Positions 23,901-34,866 of a DNA stretch of 64,000 nucleotides are shown one piece after another. Source of the DNA: Triticum aestivum (Eukaryota; Streptophyta; Magnoliopsida; Poales; Poaceae); assembly GCF_018294505.1 (NCBI RefSeq), contig NC_057796.1, positions 267,303,518 to 267,367,517 on the forward strand, written 5' to 3'. The position numbers and the translations under genes are program-made. Numbering within the stretch: the first letter of the stretch is position 1; each line of letters opens with the position of its first letter. The notes beneath the pieces were generated by a model, which saw only the letters and a program-made list of their open reading frames with translations, was not told the DNA's origin and searched no databases.

Positions 23901-24963
23901 ATTTGGTTTTATACAGACTTTTGGAGAAGCCTGTATTTACAAGAAAGTGAGTGGGAGCTCAGTAGCATTTCTGATATTATATGTGGATGACATATTGCTA
24001 ATTGGAAATGATATAGAATTTCTGCATAGCATAAAGGGATGCTTGAATAAGATTTTTTCAATGAAGGACCTCGGTGAAGCTGCATATATATTGGGCATCA
24101 AGATCTATAGAGATAGATCAAGACGCTTAATTGGACTTTCACAAAGCACATACCTTGACAAAGTTTTGAAGAAGTTCAAAATGGATCAAGCAAAGAAAGG
24201 GTTCTTGCCTGTATTACAAGGTGTGAGATTGAGTAAGACTCAATGCCCGACCACTGCAGAAGATAGAGAGAAGATGAAAGATGTTCCCTATGCTTCAGCC
24301 ATAGGCTCTATCATGTATGCAATGCTGTGTACCAGACCTGATGTGTGCCTTGCTATAAGTTTAGCAGGGAGGTACCAAAGTAATCCAGGAGTGGATCACT
24401 GGACAGTGGTCAAGAACATCCTGAAATACCTGAAAAGGACTAAGGATATGTTTCTCGTTTATGGAGGTGACAAAGAGCTCATCGTAAATGGTTACGTTGA
24501 TGCAAGCTTTGACACTGATCCGGACGATTCTAAATCGCAAACCGGATACGTGTTTACATTGAACGGTGGAGCTGTCAGTTAGTGCAGTTCTAAGCAAAGT
24601 GTCGTGGCGGGATCTATGTGTGAAGCGGAGTACATAGCTGCTTCGGAAGCAGCAAATGAAGGAGTCTGGATGAAGGAGTTCATATCCGACCTAGGTGTCA
24701 TACCTAGTGCATCGGGTCCAACGAAAATCTTTTGTGACAATACTGGTGCAATTGCCTTAGAAAAGGAATCCAGATTTCACAAAAGAACCAAGCACATCAA
24801 AAGATGCTTCAATTCCATCCGGGATTTAGTCCAGGTGGGAGACATAGAAATTTGCAAGATACATACGGATCTGAATGTTGCAGACCCATTGACTAAGCCT
24901 CTTCCACGAGCAAAACATGATCAGCACCAAGACTCCATGGGTGTAAGAATCATTACTGTGTAA
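20977..24963 (+). pseudogene. gag-pol polyprotein of copia element B, four in-frame stops
   Basis: One uninterrupted frame of about 1,328 codons, broken only by stops at 22618-22620 (TAG), 22663-22665 (TGA), 23632-23634 (TAA) and 24580-24582 (TAG). Domains in order are the copia gag, then a CCHC knuckle CFYCKQTGHWKRNC starting at residue 253. Next come an aspartic protease with WVFDTGS (Asp 303) and the HHCC finger of integrase starting near His 441. The integrase core has HTDVCGP, then SDRGGEY after the second stop, and the Glu in NGVSERRNRTL. RT follows with MDVKTAFLNG and YVDD at 23980-23991. RNase H has VDASFDTDPDDSKSQTGY and ends in ADPLTKPLP. All catalytic motifs are preserved. Around each stop the sequence is otherwise undamaged, so the element was disabled by point mutation. 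The ATG at 20977 starts gag and matches the family start style (MARAVVPLNFNAFLEK). Confidence 0.93.
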
Positions 24964-24982
24964 TCTAGATTATTGACTCTAG

Positions 24983-24996
24983 TGCAAGTGGGATAC
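24983..24996 (+). other. Polypurine tract of element B
   Basis: The stretch tgcaagtgggatac directly abuts the 3' LTR and includes the aagtggga core typical of copia plus-strand priming sites. Confidence 0.7.
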
Positions 24997-26733
24997 TGAA
25001 GCAAATATGCCCTAAAGGCAATAATAAAGTTATTATTTATTTCCTTATATCATGATAAATGTTTATTATTCATGCTAGAATTGTATTAACCGGAAACATA
25101 ATACTTGTGTGAATACATAGACAAACAGAGTGTCACTAGTATGCCTCTACTTGACTAGCTCGTTGATCAAAGATGGTTATGTTTCCTAGCCAAAGACATG
25201 AGTTGTCATTTGATTAACGGGATCACATCATTAGGAGAATGATGTGATTGACTTGACCCATTCCGTTAGCTTAGCACTCGATCGTTTAGTATGTTGTTAT
25301 TGCTTTCTGCATGACTTATACATGTTCCTATGACTATGAGATTATGCAACTCCCGTTTACCGGAGGAACACTTTGTGTGCTACCAAACGTCACAACGTAA
25401 CTGGGTGATTATAAAGGTGCTCTACAGGTGTCTCCAAAGGTACTTGTTGGGTTGGCGTATTTCGAGATTAGGATTTGTCACTTCGATTGTCGGAGAGGTA
25501 TCTATGGGCCCACTCAGTAATACACATCACTGTAAGCCTTGCAAGCATTGTAACTAATGAGTTAGTTGCGGGATGATGTATTACAGAACGAGTAAAGAGA
25601 CTTGCCGGTAACGAGATTGAACTAGGTATCGAGATACCGACGATCGAATCTCGGGCAAGTAACATACCGATGAAAAAGGGAACAACGTATGTTGTTATGC
25701 GGTCTGACCGATAAAGATCTTCGTAGAATATGTGGGAACCAATATGAGCATCCAGGTTCCGCTATTGGTTATTGACCGGAGAGGTGTCTCGGTCATGTCT
25801 ACATAGTTCTCGAACCCGTAGGGTCCGCACGCTTAACGTTACGATGACAGTTATATTATGAGTTTATATGTTTTGATGTACCGAAGGTTGTTCGGAGTCC
25901 CAGATGTGATCACGGACATAACGAGGAGTCTCGAAATGGTCGAGACATAAAGATTGATATATTGGAAGCCTATGTTTGGATATCGGAAGTGTTCCGGGTG
26001 AAATCGGGATTTTTCCGGAGTACCAGGAGGTTACCGGAACCCCCCGGTAACTTAATGGGCCTTAGTGGGCCTAGGTGGAAGAGAGGAGAGGAGGCCAGGG
26101 CAGGGCCGCACGCCCCTCCCCCCCAGTCCGAATAGGACAAGGAGAGGGGGGCGGCGCCCCCCTTTCCTTCCTCCCCTCCACCTCTTCCACGTCTCTCTCC
26201 TAGTCCAACATGGAAAAGGGGGGGAGTCCTACTCCCGGTAGGAATAGGACTCCTCCTGGCGCGCCTCTCCCCTTGGCCGGCCGAACCCCCCCTTGCTCCT
26301 TTATATACGGGGGCTAGGGGGCACCTCTAAACACACAATTGATCATTGATCTCTTAGCCGTGTGCGGTGCCCCCCTCCACCATATTACACCTCGATAATA
26401 TCGTAGCGGTGCTTAGGCGAAGCCCTGCGTTGGTAGAACATCATCATTGTCACCATGTCGTCGTGCTGACGAAACTCTCCCTCAACCTTTGGCTGGATCG
26501 GAGTTCGAGGGACGTCATCGAGCTGAACGTGTGCTGAACTCGGAGGTGCCGTGCGTTCGGTACTTGATCGGTCGGATCGTGAAGACGTACGACTACATCA
26601 ACCGCGTTGTGTTAACGCTTCCGCTTTCAGTCTACGAGGGTACGTGGACAACACTCTCCCCTCTCATTGCTATGCATCACCATGATCTTGCGTGTGCGTA
26701 GGATTTTTTTTGAAATTACTACGTTCCCTAACA
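24997..26733 (+). repeat. 3' LTR of copia element B
   Basis: Near-identical to 17996-19733, with its TATA box at about 26300-26308. The gtttt duplication follows at 26734-26738. Confidence 0.95.
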
Positions 26734-26738
26734 GTTTT

Positions 26739-28391
26739 AAATCTAACAAGTGCCCACAGGCTTACAATCTAAAAAGAGATAAGATGCCCATAATCCCTTT
26801 CTTGTCCCTCTCCTCAGAAGGTGGAACAAGATAGCAGGAGGGAAAAAAGAACACCTAGGCGAGGCACGAGCAGCAGAAGACACCAAGAGAACATCCCGAT
26901 GGCCGCCCAGAAGAGGGTCGGTGATGATGGTGCCGGGAGAAGAGCCGAAAGATGAGGCAGCGGGTCGCCAGTACGAGATGAAGGCATCGGTGCCATCATA
27001 CTCCGACTTGACGGCCTGCCACCCGCCTTCTTCGTCTTCTCCGGCCTTCCCACACCAGCCGCCCAAGCAGGCGACCCCGAGAAGTTCAAGGAGCTGGCGA
27101 TGCAGATGATGGTGCTGCCGGTGCCGCCTAGGGACGATGTGTCCGACGCCTAGTCGGACCTGTCATCCTCCCGCTCGCTACCCTCGTCGTCGCTGCCGCT
27201 GTCCTCCTCGTCACTCTCGCTCGAGGAGGAATCTTCATCGTCGGAGGAGCTCTCCACGCAGCACTTTAGGCGAGTTCCAAGATCTCCAAAGACCTTGACG
27301 GAGTGCGGGCCGTCCTCCATTAACTTGAAGTAGAGGACGAGCCCCGCCGTCAAGCTGTGGACACGAGCGAACGTCTTCCATCCGCGACGAAGGTACATGA
27401 TGTGAGGAGCGGAGAAGTCGATGTCGACCCGCGTGCCACCGTTCCTACAGCCCCTCATGTGCAACCTGAGGGTCTGGGTGGATCAAGCTCCATCTCCTGA
27501 GCAAATGGGGTAGGGAGACGAAGACAACAACACGGTGGCCGGCGCAGCCTGATGAAGAACTCACAGGGCTGGTCCCCGATATTGCCCTCCATCGGGGGAG
27601 GCATCGCTGGCGGAGGCAAGGCCGGGGCGCCGCCCCGTCCCCCTCTTCCCCGAGTGCCACGGCGACCTCGGCCTCACCCCCTCCCCCTTCCTCTCGTGGC
27701 TGGCTCTGCCGTCGCAGGCTCTTGGGAAGGAGGGACGCGCTGTCGAGCAGCGACCCTCGCTGCCACCGTTGAAGGGCCGGCGCCTCCTCTCGCCACGGCA
27801 GATGGAAGAAAGGAGCCGAAGTGAATGGAGGCGGATGATGAAAGGATGTGGGATGCCATCCCCCTCCCCCTTATTATAAAGGGGCGGGGTTGGGGCTCGG
27901 CCGCCCCACTTGACCAATCCGGCCATCGGGGGCGCAGGGAATTGAGACCGACCCGCTGCCCCAATCAGCGACGGCCGGGTTTCCCGCCTCCACTGCCTGC
28001 CACTTGCATGGGGGACACGTGGTGAGAAAGCATTGTCGAGGGGACGGGTGAGGCGATTGTTCCCCACCCCGTGATCGGGGGGCATGGACGCTTTGAAGAC
28101 CAGGACCGAGTCCATTCAGTAAATGAGCCGCGCCTCTGCGTCCCCCTCTTTTTATGGGGAAGGCGCGAGCCGCCTCTTTACCACGATGTGACGCATGCGT
28201 GCGGGAACCGCCCCACGCATGATGCCCACGTCACGCACGACCCCCACGACGCGCATTCAACGTGGGTCGTGGGGAAGCGTTGCAGGCGTGAAAGTTACTA
28301 TGGTAAAAAATCCGCCCCACCTGCCTGCGCATCGTTCTGGGCCTAGCCCAAAACGCGTCGCGCTTATGTGTGGCCCATGCCCGGGGGCTCC
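26739..28391. other. 3' spacer of the Tat-lineage element with antisense ORF and polypurine tract
   Basis: This resumes the outer element after the copia insertion. It is GC-rich and carries the antisense ORF (27150-27482). Both strands have long open frames (27552-27824 plus, 27561-28115 minus) that mirror each other and lack domains, so they are probably compositional. It ends in a polypurine tract gcccgggggctcc (about 28379-28391) next to the 3' LTR. Confidence 0.7.
27150..27482 (-). pseudogene. Antisense ORF with B3-like fold (Tat-lineage aORF)
   Basis: On the minus strand this frame is open from a stop at 27483-27485 to its TAG at 27150-27152. It contains MYLRRGWKTFARVHSLTAG followed by LVLYFKL and VKVFGD. 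The 'GW..F...h.L..G..l.F......vkvF' pattern is that of the C-terminal half of B3 DNA-binding domains. A strongly acidic Ser/Asp/Glu tail follows (about 27155-27245). Antisense extra ORFs between pol and the 3' LTR are known in the Tat lineage (gene 23 of Grande). There is no good ATG upstream of the B3-like part in this frame except an internal one at 27458. The likely 5' part is out of frame near 27485-27570, so this copy is broken. The B3 call rests on pattern, not on a profile search. Confidence 0.6.
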
Positions 28392-29524
28392 TGTCGGTGT
28401 ACAAAAGTAAGGGCTCTCCTTTTGACCCCTTTACTTTTGCACGGGCAGTCGGAGCCGCGCCCGCGGCCACACTTAGTAGGGCAGGGGAGGGAAGCCGGAG
28501 CACAAGGCAATCAAAGCAACGCCAAGACCAGAGGCACAAAGAGCAAGAGGGCAAGGCGAACTCCCCCAGCAAGACCCTTGTCGGGGCAACTTTCCTGACG
28601 CCCGCAGAGCATGCCACCCTCGAGCCCAAGGGTTCCAACAACATCAACCACATTGGGACCAAGGCTTGGGAGGCACCTCCGTGGTGGCATGCAGATCTTT
28701 GTGAAGATCATCAATACACAAGATCAGATGAGGACCAGAAGACGACGATCCTCGGCGATATCCTTGCCGAGGAAACCCACAAGACCCCGGGCGAGATTCT
28801 TGCCGGGGACGACCATGACGCCACGGCAAGACCCTTGTCGGGGCCCCGACAAGACCCATGCCGAGGACACCAGCGGGGCCGCAGCCAGGCCCACGCCTGC
28901 CAAGACTCCATCGCCGTCCCCATGCAGCTGCTAGCTCAACCAGCTAGGCAGGCACCTGCGTGGCGACGAGCGGCCTCTACACCGACCCAGCAAGCACCTG
29001 CGTGGTGGCATGTAGATTTTCGTGAAGGCTCCACTTCCGTGCCAGCCCAGCGGCCAGCCAACGTGGCGCCGCGACGCCTCGTCAGTTCGGACGCGTGTCG
29101 AAGCCAGGCGAGGCGGCGACAGCTGGGACGTGCTTCCTTGCCGTCCTCGATAAAGCAAGGGGGCACGTCGGCAGCGCATTAAATGTGTTTATCCGACAGT
29201 CCCAGAGGATAGACTCATCCACTGTACACCTTTCCACCTCCTGTGTGCCACTGTGGCAACCCCTTTTGCCTATAAAAGGAGGCCCGAGGCGACCAGGAGA
29301 AGGATCCGGCTCTTTTGAACTACGCAACCTCCATAGCTAGTTCGAGAGCTCAAGAACACTCTCAAATACATACCAAGGCAGGACTAGGGTATTACGCATC
29401 CTCGCGGCCCGAACCTGGGTAAACGATCTTTGTGTTGACTCCTAAACCTGCTCTTCTCACAACCTCACGCCCGCCAACCATAGAAGGGATTCCAGTGATC
29501 CCATAGGTGTCGTTTCCCCCGACA
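28392..29524 (+). repeat. 3' LTR of the Tat-lineage element
   Basis: 1133 bp, matching 2494-3661 apart from substitutions and a net 35-bp loss within the palindrome cluster near 28570-28590. TATA box at about 29269-29279. The tacat duplication follows at 29525-29529. Confidence 0.93.
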
Positions 29525-29529
29525 TACAT

Positions 29530-31790
29530 GCATTATACAGACAGCAAAAAAAATATTGGACATAACATGGATTCATACGTAGCTTTGAATAGCATTTGTA
29601 CAGTAAAACGGGACAAGACTCTCTCTTTGTGTGGTGTGAATAGTTGTTTCTTTGTTGTTGAGGGAAGTGCGAATTGATTTGGTACGTACAATATTACACG
29701 TTAGGCTTGTCCCTAAAATTTAACCCGCGCCTTGTTATATTCCAAAAATTCATATATCGTGCTCCCAAAACTCGCGCCTTCACAACCCGTGCCTTGCTAT
29801 CCTAAAAATTACAACGCGAGCGAAAACTCCCTCCGGCTGCCAAATCCCGACACGCGAAATCCCCCTTCTAACCCGCTAGTTCAAATCGGTGGGGGTACTT
29901 TTGTAACACACCCTATATTTTGGACAAGCGCATCCCTAAGTCATGGTTCTCCCCCTCCCATCGCCTCCTTTTCGCCATTCCAAATCCCAGGCCGCCATAA
30001 CCTCTCTGCTCCAGCCGCGAAACCCCACCCTCCTCCATCTGCCACCTCACCGCTGCCCAGCCGGAGCCTCTTCCCCGATGACGTCGTCCACCGCAACAGC
30101 TCGACGTCCCTCATCCACCTCCCCGGATGAGGATCCGTCGTCCCGCCGGTTCAGCCGCCCCGTCCTCCACCTCCAAGGAGCTGCTCCGATGTTCGCCTCA
30201 TCATTCACGGACGCTCCATCCTCACATCGCCGCCTTAACCTGCTCCATCGGAACCGCATCATCTCACCGACTCCTCGGACGAAGCCGAGGCCTACTCGGT
30301 GCCACCAAAGAGGTTGTACAGTCATCGCATCGCACCTTCTCAGTAACTCGACCTCCCGATGCCGACGGTGCTCCATCCCGCACCCCCATGGCGCGGCTAC
30401 CTCGAAGCTGGTGCCGCGGGCGACATCTTCACGGCGGCTCTCCCCCAGCGTGAGCCCCTTCGGCGGTGACATCCATACCAGCCGGATCTGCTGCTGCTCC
30501 GGCTCTTGCTCGCGCTGCTGCTGCCCTGCTCTCCCCCTCGCTCATGCTGCTGCTCTGCTGATGCTGGTACGCGGGCTCCTGCAGCTACACGAGTTGCTAC
30601 TCAAGCTCTAGTCTGCGCTACTCCTCCAGGCTCTGCTGCTCTGGCTGCTATCTGCTACTGTGTTCCCTGTCGATCGCCTGCTGATTTAGATCACTGTTTC
30701 TCTACTACTAGTGCTCGAGTGGCCTAAACTACATGTGAAGTGCCTCTCTGCTACTAGTGCGTTCAGTTTCAATAGTAACATTCAGATTCCACAGTAAATT
30801 TCAGTTTTGACAGTTAAGTCCAGAGTCAATAGTTTTACCTCATCTGTTGTAGTCAGGTGTTTTTTGTGATGTAAATTTTACATCTATCACTTTTTGGTAA
30901 TGTATTTTACATCATCTATTGGAGATGCTATTAGAATCACACTTGATATTAACGAAGTTTGTCTTGTACTGCTTCAGCCTCGACGTCTTACGGCTCGCCG
31001 CAGCTGCTCCAACAACGAAACCATCCATCACAATAGAGCAGTGCCCTGGACGCCATCTACAGATTCCTCAGATCTTCCTCCACACCTCCGACAGCCACCT
31101 CTGCCTCAAGTTCTTCCGCGACCAACCCAATGATGCCGAGGTCGACATGGCTACGGTAAAGAGGTTGTGCACTTGTCGCATCACTTATTACTCTACATTC
31201 ATGTCCATCCATTAGGGCTATTTTGGTTCAAAGGAAAAACTAAAGGAAAAACATAGCAATAGGAAATTTTCCTATGGCACTCTACTATTTAATTATTCAT
31301 GCATTTTGTTGAAAAGAATGGAGCAAAACATCCACCTGGACCTACTTTTCAAAATCCTATGCATGAAAACAAGAACAAGTGCATTAATGGTCGAATAACA
31401 TTCAAACTGTACACGCTTTCATATGGTTTCACTTTAACTTGGCCATGTTTCTTCGCATTCCTCTGCTCTTCCAATTCTTGTGAACCAAACACCCAAGTTG
31501 ATAGAAATCATGTGTTTACAAATGCTCTGTTTCCCATGTGCATTCATATAATATTCTGGTGTTTTTCCTATCCTTGTGTTTTTAGAATCTTGCAAGCCAA
31601 AGGAGCCCTTACAAAATTACTTCAGTTACACGTAGGTGTCAAAGAAAACTTTGTGTGGTTTGTCCTGCTCCTGCCGCGACGTCGTCCACCTCACCTGAGC
31701 TGCTCCATCGACAGAAGCATCCACCAAACCAGACATCACGGCTCCCGACTGTCTTTCACCGCCTCAGATCTCCTTCTCTGCCGCCGGCAC
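29530..31790 (+). other. Upstream part of CACTA X: GC island and AT-rich stretch
   Basis: 29530-29940 is AT-rich filler. 29940-30720 is a C-rich island with overlapping open frames on both strands (222 codons on plus at 29943-30611). Their Pro/Ser/Arg-rich translations have no domain. 30720-31790 returns to AT-rich sequence with two short C-rich patches (30980-31160 and 31660-31800). The island could be a promoter or leader of the X gene. I do not call a gene here. Confidence 0.5.
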
Positions 31791-31798
31791 CCACCACA

Positions 31799-31858
31799 AT
31801 GGCATCACCATCATCAACTCAGCAGATGAACCTGAGGAGTACACGGGTCCACAAGAGA
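31799..31858 (+). pseudogene. Candidate first coding exon of the CACTA X ORF1 gene
   Basis: An ATG at 31799 opens MASPSSTQQMNLRSTRVHK and is followed by a plausible GT donor (agag|gtcgc, about 31858). The same exon ending, including the 'cacaagag/gtcgcactc' context, has a counterpart on the minus strand of element Y near 63,810-63,850 ('cgcaagagaggtggta' in reverse). Conservation between the two copies supports a real exon. Without transcripts, the exact splice site is inferred. Confidence 0.5.
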
Positions 31859-33379
31859 GGTCGCACTCTTTGGTTTCTGCTTATTTTATGCATTGCTTAA
31901 TATTACCTGCTACTTTATCGTCTTGATCACCTCTTAGACTCCAAGTCCGGTCCAAATTAATGTTCAAACTTGAGTTTCAAAATTAGTTGTGGGGCACATA
32001 TCAAGGCAGCATTGAATAGTATCTGTGTCTATTATCTGGCACATATCGAGGCAACAATGAATAGTATATCTGCCTATGTTGTTCATCTTGGGTGGGAAAG
32101 AAATAATAAAGCAATCATCATCTCTCTTTTTTTATTAAATTAAAGCTATCATCAACCTGCTATCATTATTTTTGGATCCATCCACTGGTTGTTACCATCA
32201 CTCTAGATTTCTGCATGCTCTCCTTACATAATCTCGCTACATTTTTTGTATGCATGTCAGATATTTTACACAGTCATGCTGAAAATATAGAGAAAAAGAG
32301 AAGAGTTTTGCGCGGCAATACAATGTCATGCAGACATCGCTCCATGGTGGGTTCAATGGCAAACCCTCCCCCTCCCTAGATTGTAATCCAGAGGAAGATA
32401 TCTGTTCTGAGGTGGATTCAGGCGCAGCTAACCACCCCTATTTACCCCTCCAAGGTGTTTGCTCTAACTTGGCATGATGATATTAGTCATATCATGTATA
32501 TGTTGCCTTGAAGTGCCTACTTTCGACATCATATATGTCATCTGCTTAGTTTAGACATGTTCCGTAATGCCACCTTTTTAGTTTCTATATCATATATGGG
32601 AATTATGTAGTCTCATCTCTTTTAGCCAGCCATAATATATGTGAAATATGCAACGCCATCCTGTTAACCAGGCATCATATATTTGAATGATATCTTGCCC
32701 ATACTTTTCTTCATTACATTTCCATTTGTCGACAATGTTTGTACATTAAACTACTCTTCCTGTGAATCAACCATTTGAGTGGGTGATGGAAAAATCTGGA
32801 GTGAAAAGAAGGTCTTCAGAGCAGACAGTGCTACCTGTCGAAGCAGATCTCCTGCTGGGTCCCGATAGCTCCTCAGAGATGGTTCAGAGATAGATGACCA
32901 GTCCTATTCCCCCACCGAGGTGCATGCTCTAACTTGGCACGGTTATACTGCTCATATTATGCATATGGTGTCTTGCATTGCATAGTTTAGACATCATATA
33001 CACAATATTCAACACCATGTTCTTAGTTCAGACATCATATATGCGAATGCCCTCTGCTTAGCATATAATTCACATATGTGAATTAAATCATGCGATCTTG
33101 ATTACTTAGATAACATGTATGTGAATTATGTCATGCGAACCTGTTTACTAAAGACATCATATAATTATCTCATGCCATCATGTTTAGTTAGTCATCATAT
33201 CTTTGAATTATGTCATGCTATGCTATCCAGTTTAGGTAGACATCATATATGTGAAATTTTGTCATGGTATCCTTTTTAGTTAAACAATATACATGTCAAC
33301 TATTTTCATGCCCTTTTTTCCACACTATCTATTGCATGTGTCTCTCATACAATGTATGTACATTCAACTATGTTTCTTG
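31859..33379 (+). other. Intronic region of CACTA X with tandem repeats and a decayed exon duplicate
   Basis: AT-rich sequence with many degenerate copies of a motif like 'gacatcatatatgtgaattatgtcatg' (about 32,500-32,700 and 32,990-33,300). The block 'aggtgnnngctctaacttggca' occurs at about 32,452 and 32,918. A segment at 32,768-32,860 resembles the coding exon at 33,389-33,480 ('ccatttga...gcagacagtgctacc' in both) but ends in a stop soon after. It looks like a duplicated and decayed exon. Confidence 0.6.
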
Positions 33380-33840
33380 TTTATCAGCCATTTGAATTGG
33401 AGCGGGCGATGGCAGTATCTAGCGGAGTAAAAACACAGTCTTCAAATAAAACAGTGCTACCTCTTGGTGGAGATAGCACCCTGGTTGTACATGCACGAGA
33501 ACGAGCCCTACCACAAATAAACCAGACTCTCGCAGATTGTACCCCTACTGCGATGGACAGAGAACCAGCTTCACCCAATCTAATCCCAACCCCAGCAGAT
33601 AGTAACCCAGTTCCTGTTGACACAACACCATCTCCACCACAGAGCTCCCAAACAAGAGCAGTTAGTAAGGCAGCTCCAGTGCCCAAAGCGCCAGTACTAC
33701 CACGGCGAACCCCAACTCCACTGGTTAGTACACCTATGGAGGAAGCACAACCAACCATTCGTAGTTTAGCATCTATCACATTTGATGTTGTTAAATCCTA
33801 TGTCCATATATATCTTTCCATCATGGAAATATTATACTAA
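33380..33840 (+). pseudogene. CACTA X ORF1, Pro/Thr-rich middle exon
   Basis: The open frame from 33352 to a TAA at 33838-33840 codes for a Ser/Thr/Pro-rich linker with repeated 'TPTAxxxP' and 'PxPVDTTP' style units. The exon probably begins after the acceptor near 33,385 and ends before the stop, around 33,790. Low-complexity linkers of this kind are common in TNPA-type proteins, which bind subterminal repeats through other parts. The region itself has no domain. Confidence 0.5.
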
Positions 33841-33979
33841 AGATGAAGGAAAATGCCAGTTGCAGGTGTTTGTCCAGGAGTTATGTGTAAGTAATGTTAT
33901 TCATGGCAAATACTTTGCTTTGTGCCATACATTGTACCTCCATGATGGTTATAATACAACAAATTTTCCCATTTTTCTC

Positions 33980-34200
33980 TATAGAGAAGGACCGATTTGG
34001 AAACTCAGGATGAGGTAACCGGTGCTAATACCTCTGTTATCTTCAAGAATGCTTGGTGGCCGTATCAGAATTACCTGAAGAAAACGTATTTTAGTGGCAA
34101 AGAAACTCATCAAATTCCCTTACGTTCTCCTAAGACACATTTACTGGATGATGACTGGGAACGCCATGTTCTGTACTGGTCCCGAACCAAGAATGTGGTA
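33980..34200 (+). pseudogene. CACTA X ORF1, Transposase_24-like exon
   Basis: In frame from about 33,985 the translation reads EVTGANTSVIFKNAWW, then LKKTYFSGKETHQIP and LLDDDWERHVLYWSRTKN. The 'LKk.Yf.g...qiP.kSP......dW...v.yW' pattern is typical of plant En/Spm-type ORF1 proteins (Transposase_24-like). It is followed by a GT donor at about 34,198-34,200 (aatgtg|gtaagg). The product would be the TNPA-like partner that binds the ends, not the DDE transposase. Confidence 0.6.
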
Positions 34201-34860
34201 AGGTCTATGAGCTCATTTTTTATTTTTAAGTACTATATGCCCGCGTCTTATTGTACTATGTTCATGTAGAACAAGTGCTTATACCTGAAGAACAACTGGT
34301 CTCATTTAAGATTCCATTGCTACCGTGCATACTGCTTTGCTCTTGTATCACTATATTTACTCATACAAACTTATTTTTAAATTGAAGGATCTAATCGAAA
34401 CTCCAATGGCACAACAGGTATGTTTACGCATGTTTCTTTAACAGGTTTGCTCTTATAAATAGCCATGTTGATTTCAATTTCAATTGTGTATACAATTGAC
34501 TTCTCATATCATGCACATTACTAGCATCACAACAGAGCCAATAGTGTTGTTGTACATGTAGACCCGTGATACGCATCAGAAATCTTGTTGTGTCGTGTAG
34601 TTTCCCATGCTTTGTATTCTTTCAGTGCTACTTTGTCTTGAACTGATATGATTTGAACTGTGTCTCTATTTTTATTTGGCAAGACAATGCAGTGACCATA
34701 GGACATAGATATATGTTTGTTTGATGCTTTTATTATGTACTACTTGGCAATAGAAGACTTGGTAGTTTAGTCCTGTCCACCTTACTAATGAACTGGTTCA
34801 CCGAAATAAGTTTCATATACTAGTACATGCTAAACCTGTTATGTGTCTGCTTGTTTCTTA
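34201..34860 (+). other. Introns of the CACTA X gene
   Basis: AT-rich sequence without coding features. A very short exon-like block (ctaatcgaaactccaatggcacaacag, about 34,389-34,415) is bracketed by 'ag' and 'gtatg'. It may be a micro-exon, but support is weak. Confidence 0.4.
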
Positions 34861-34866
34861 TTTTAG

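Larger units (their letters stand above)
17996..26733 (+). mobile_element. Ty1/copia LTR retrotransposon nested in the Tat-lineage element (element B)
   Basis: LTRs at 17996-19733 (1738 bp) and 24997-26733 (1737 bp) begin tgaag-aaatatgccct and end ttccctaaca. An exact duplication, gtttt, flanks the insertion at 17991-17995 and 26734-26738. The internal 5.3 kb carries an initiator-Met primer site, a 1.2-kb leader and a single-frame gag-protease-integrase-RT-RNase H polyprotein in copia order. The frame has four in-frame stops and no frameshift. LTR divergence is about 2% by eye, the lowest of the nested set, so this is probably the youngest insertion on the left side. Confidence 0.95.
2494..29524 (+). 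mobile_element. Tat-lineage Ty3/gypsy LTR retrotransposon, split by two nested insertions
   Basis: LTRs lie at 2494-3661 and 28392-29524, both starting tgtcggtgtacaaaagta and ending ccccgaca, flanked by the duplication tacat. Once the two nested elements (4007-11118 and 17996-26733) are set aside, about 11 kb remain. These hold gag, protease, reverse transcriptase, RNase H, a second archaeal-type RNase H and integrase in gypsy order, then an antisense ORF before the 3' LTR. A dual RNase H with an extra antisense ORF is known from the Tat lineage (Grande, RIRE2, Retand relatives). The LTRs differ by roughly 5% over the first 110 bp by eye, so this is the oldest of the three nested retroelements. 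Several frameshifts and in-frame stops make it non-autonomous. Confidence 0.9.

Noticed and set aside
27561..28115. 184-codon minus-strand frame near the antisense ORF
   Set aside because: Could be the 5' part of the antisense gene, but it is out of frame with the B3-like part and has no motif; left as compositional.
29943..30611. 222-codon plus-strand frame in the C-rich island
   Set aside because: Pro/Ser/Arg-rich by composition, equally open on the opposite strand, no domain, no conserved counterpart in element Y within the window.
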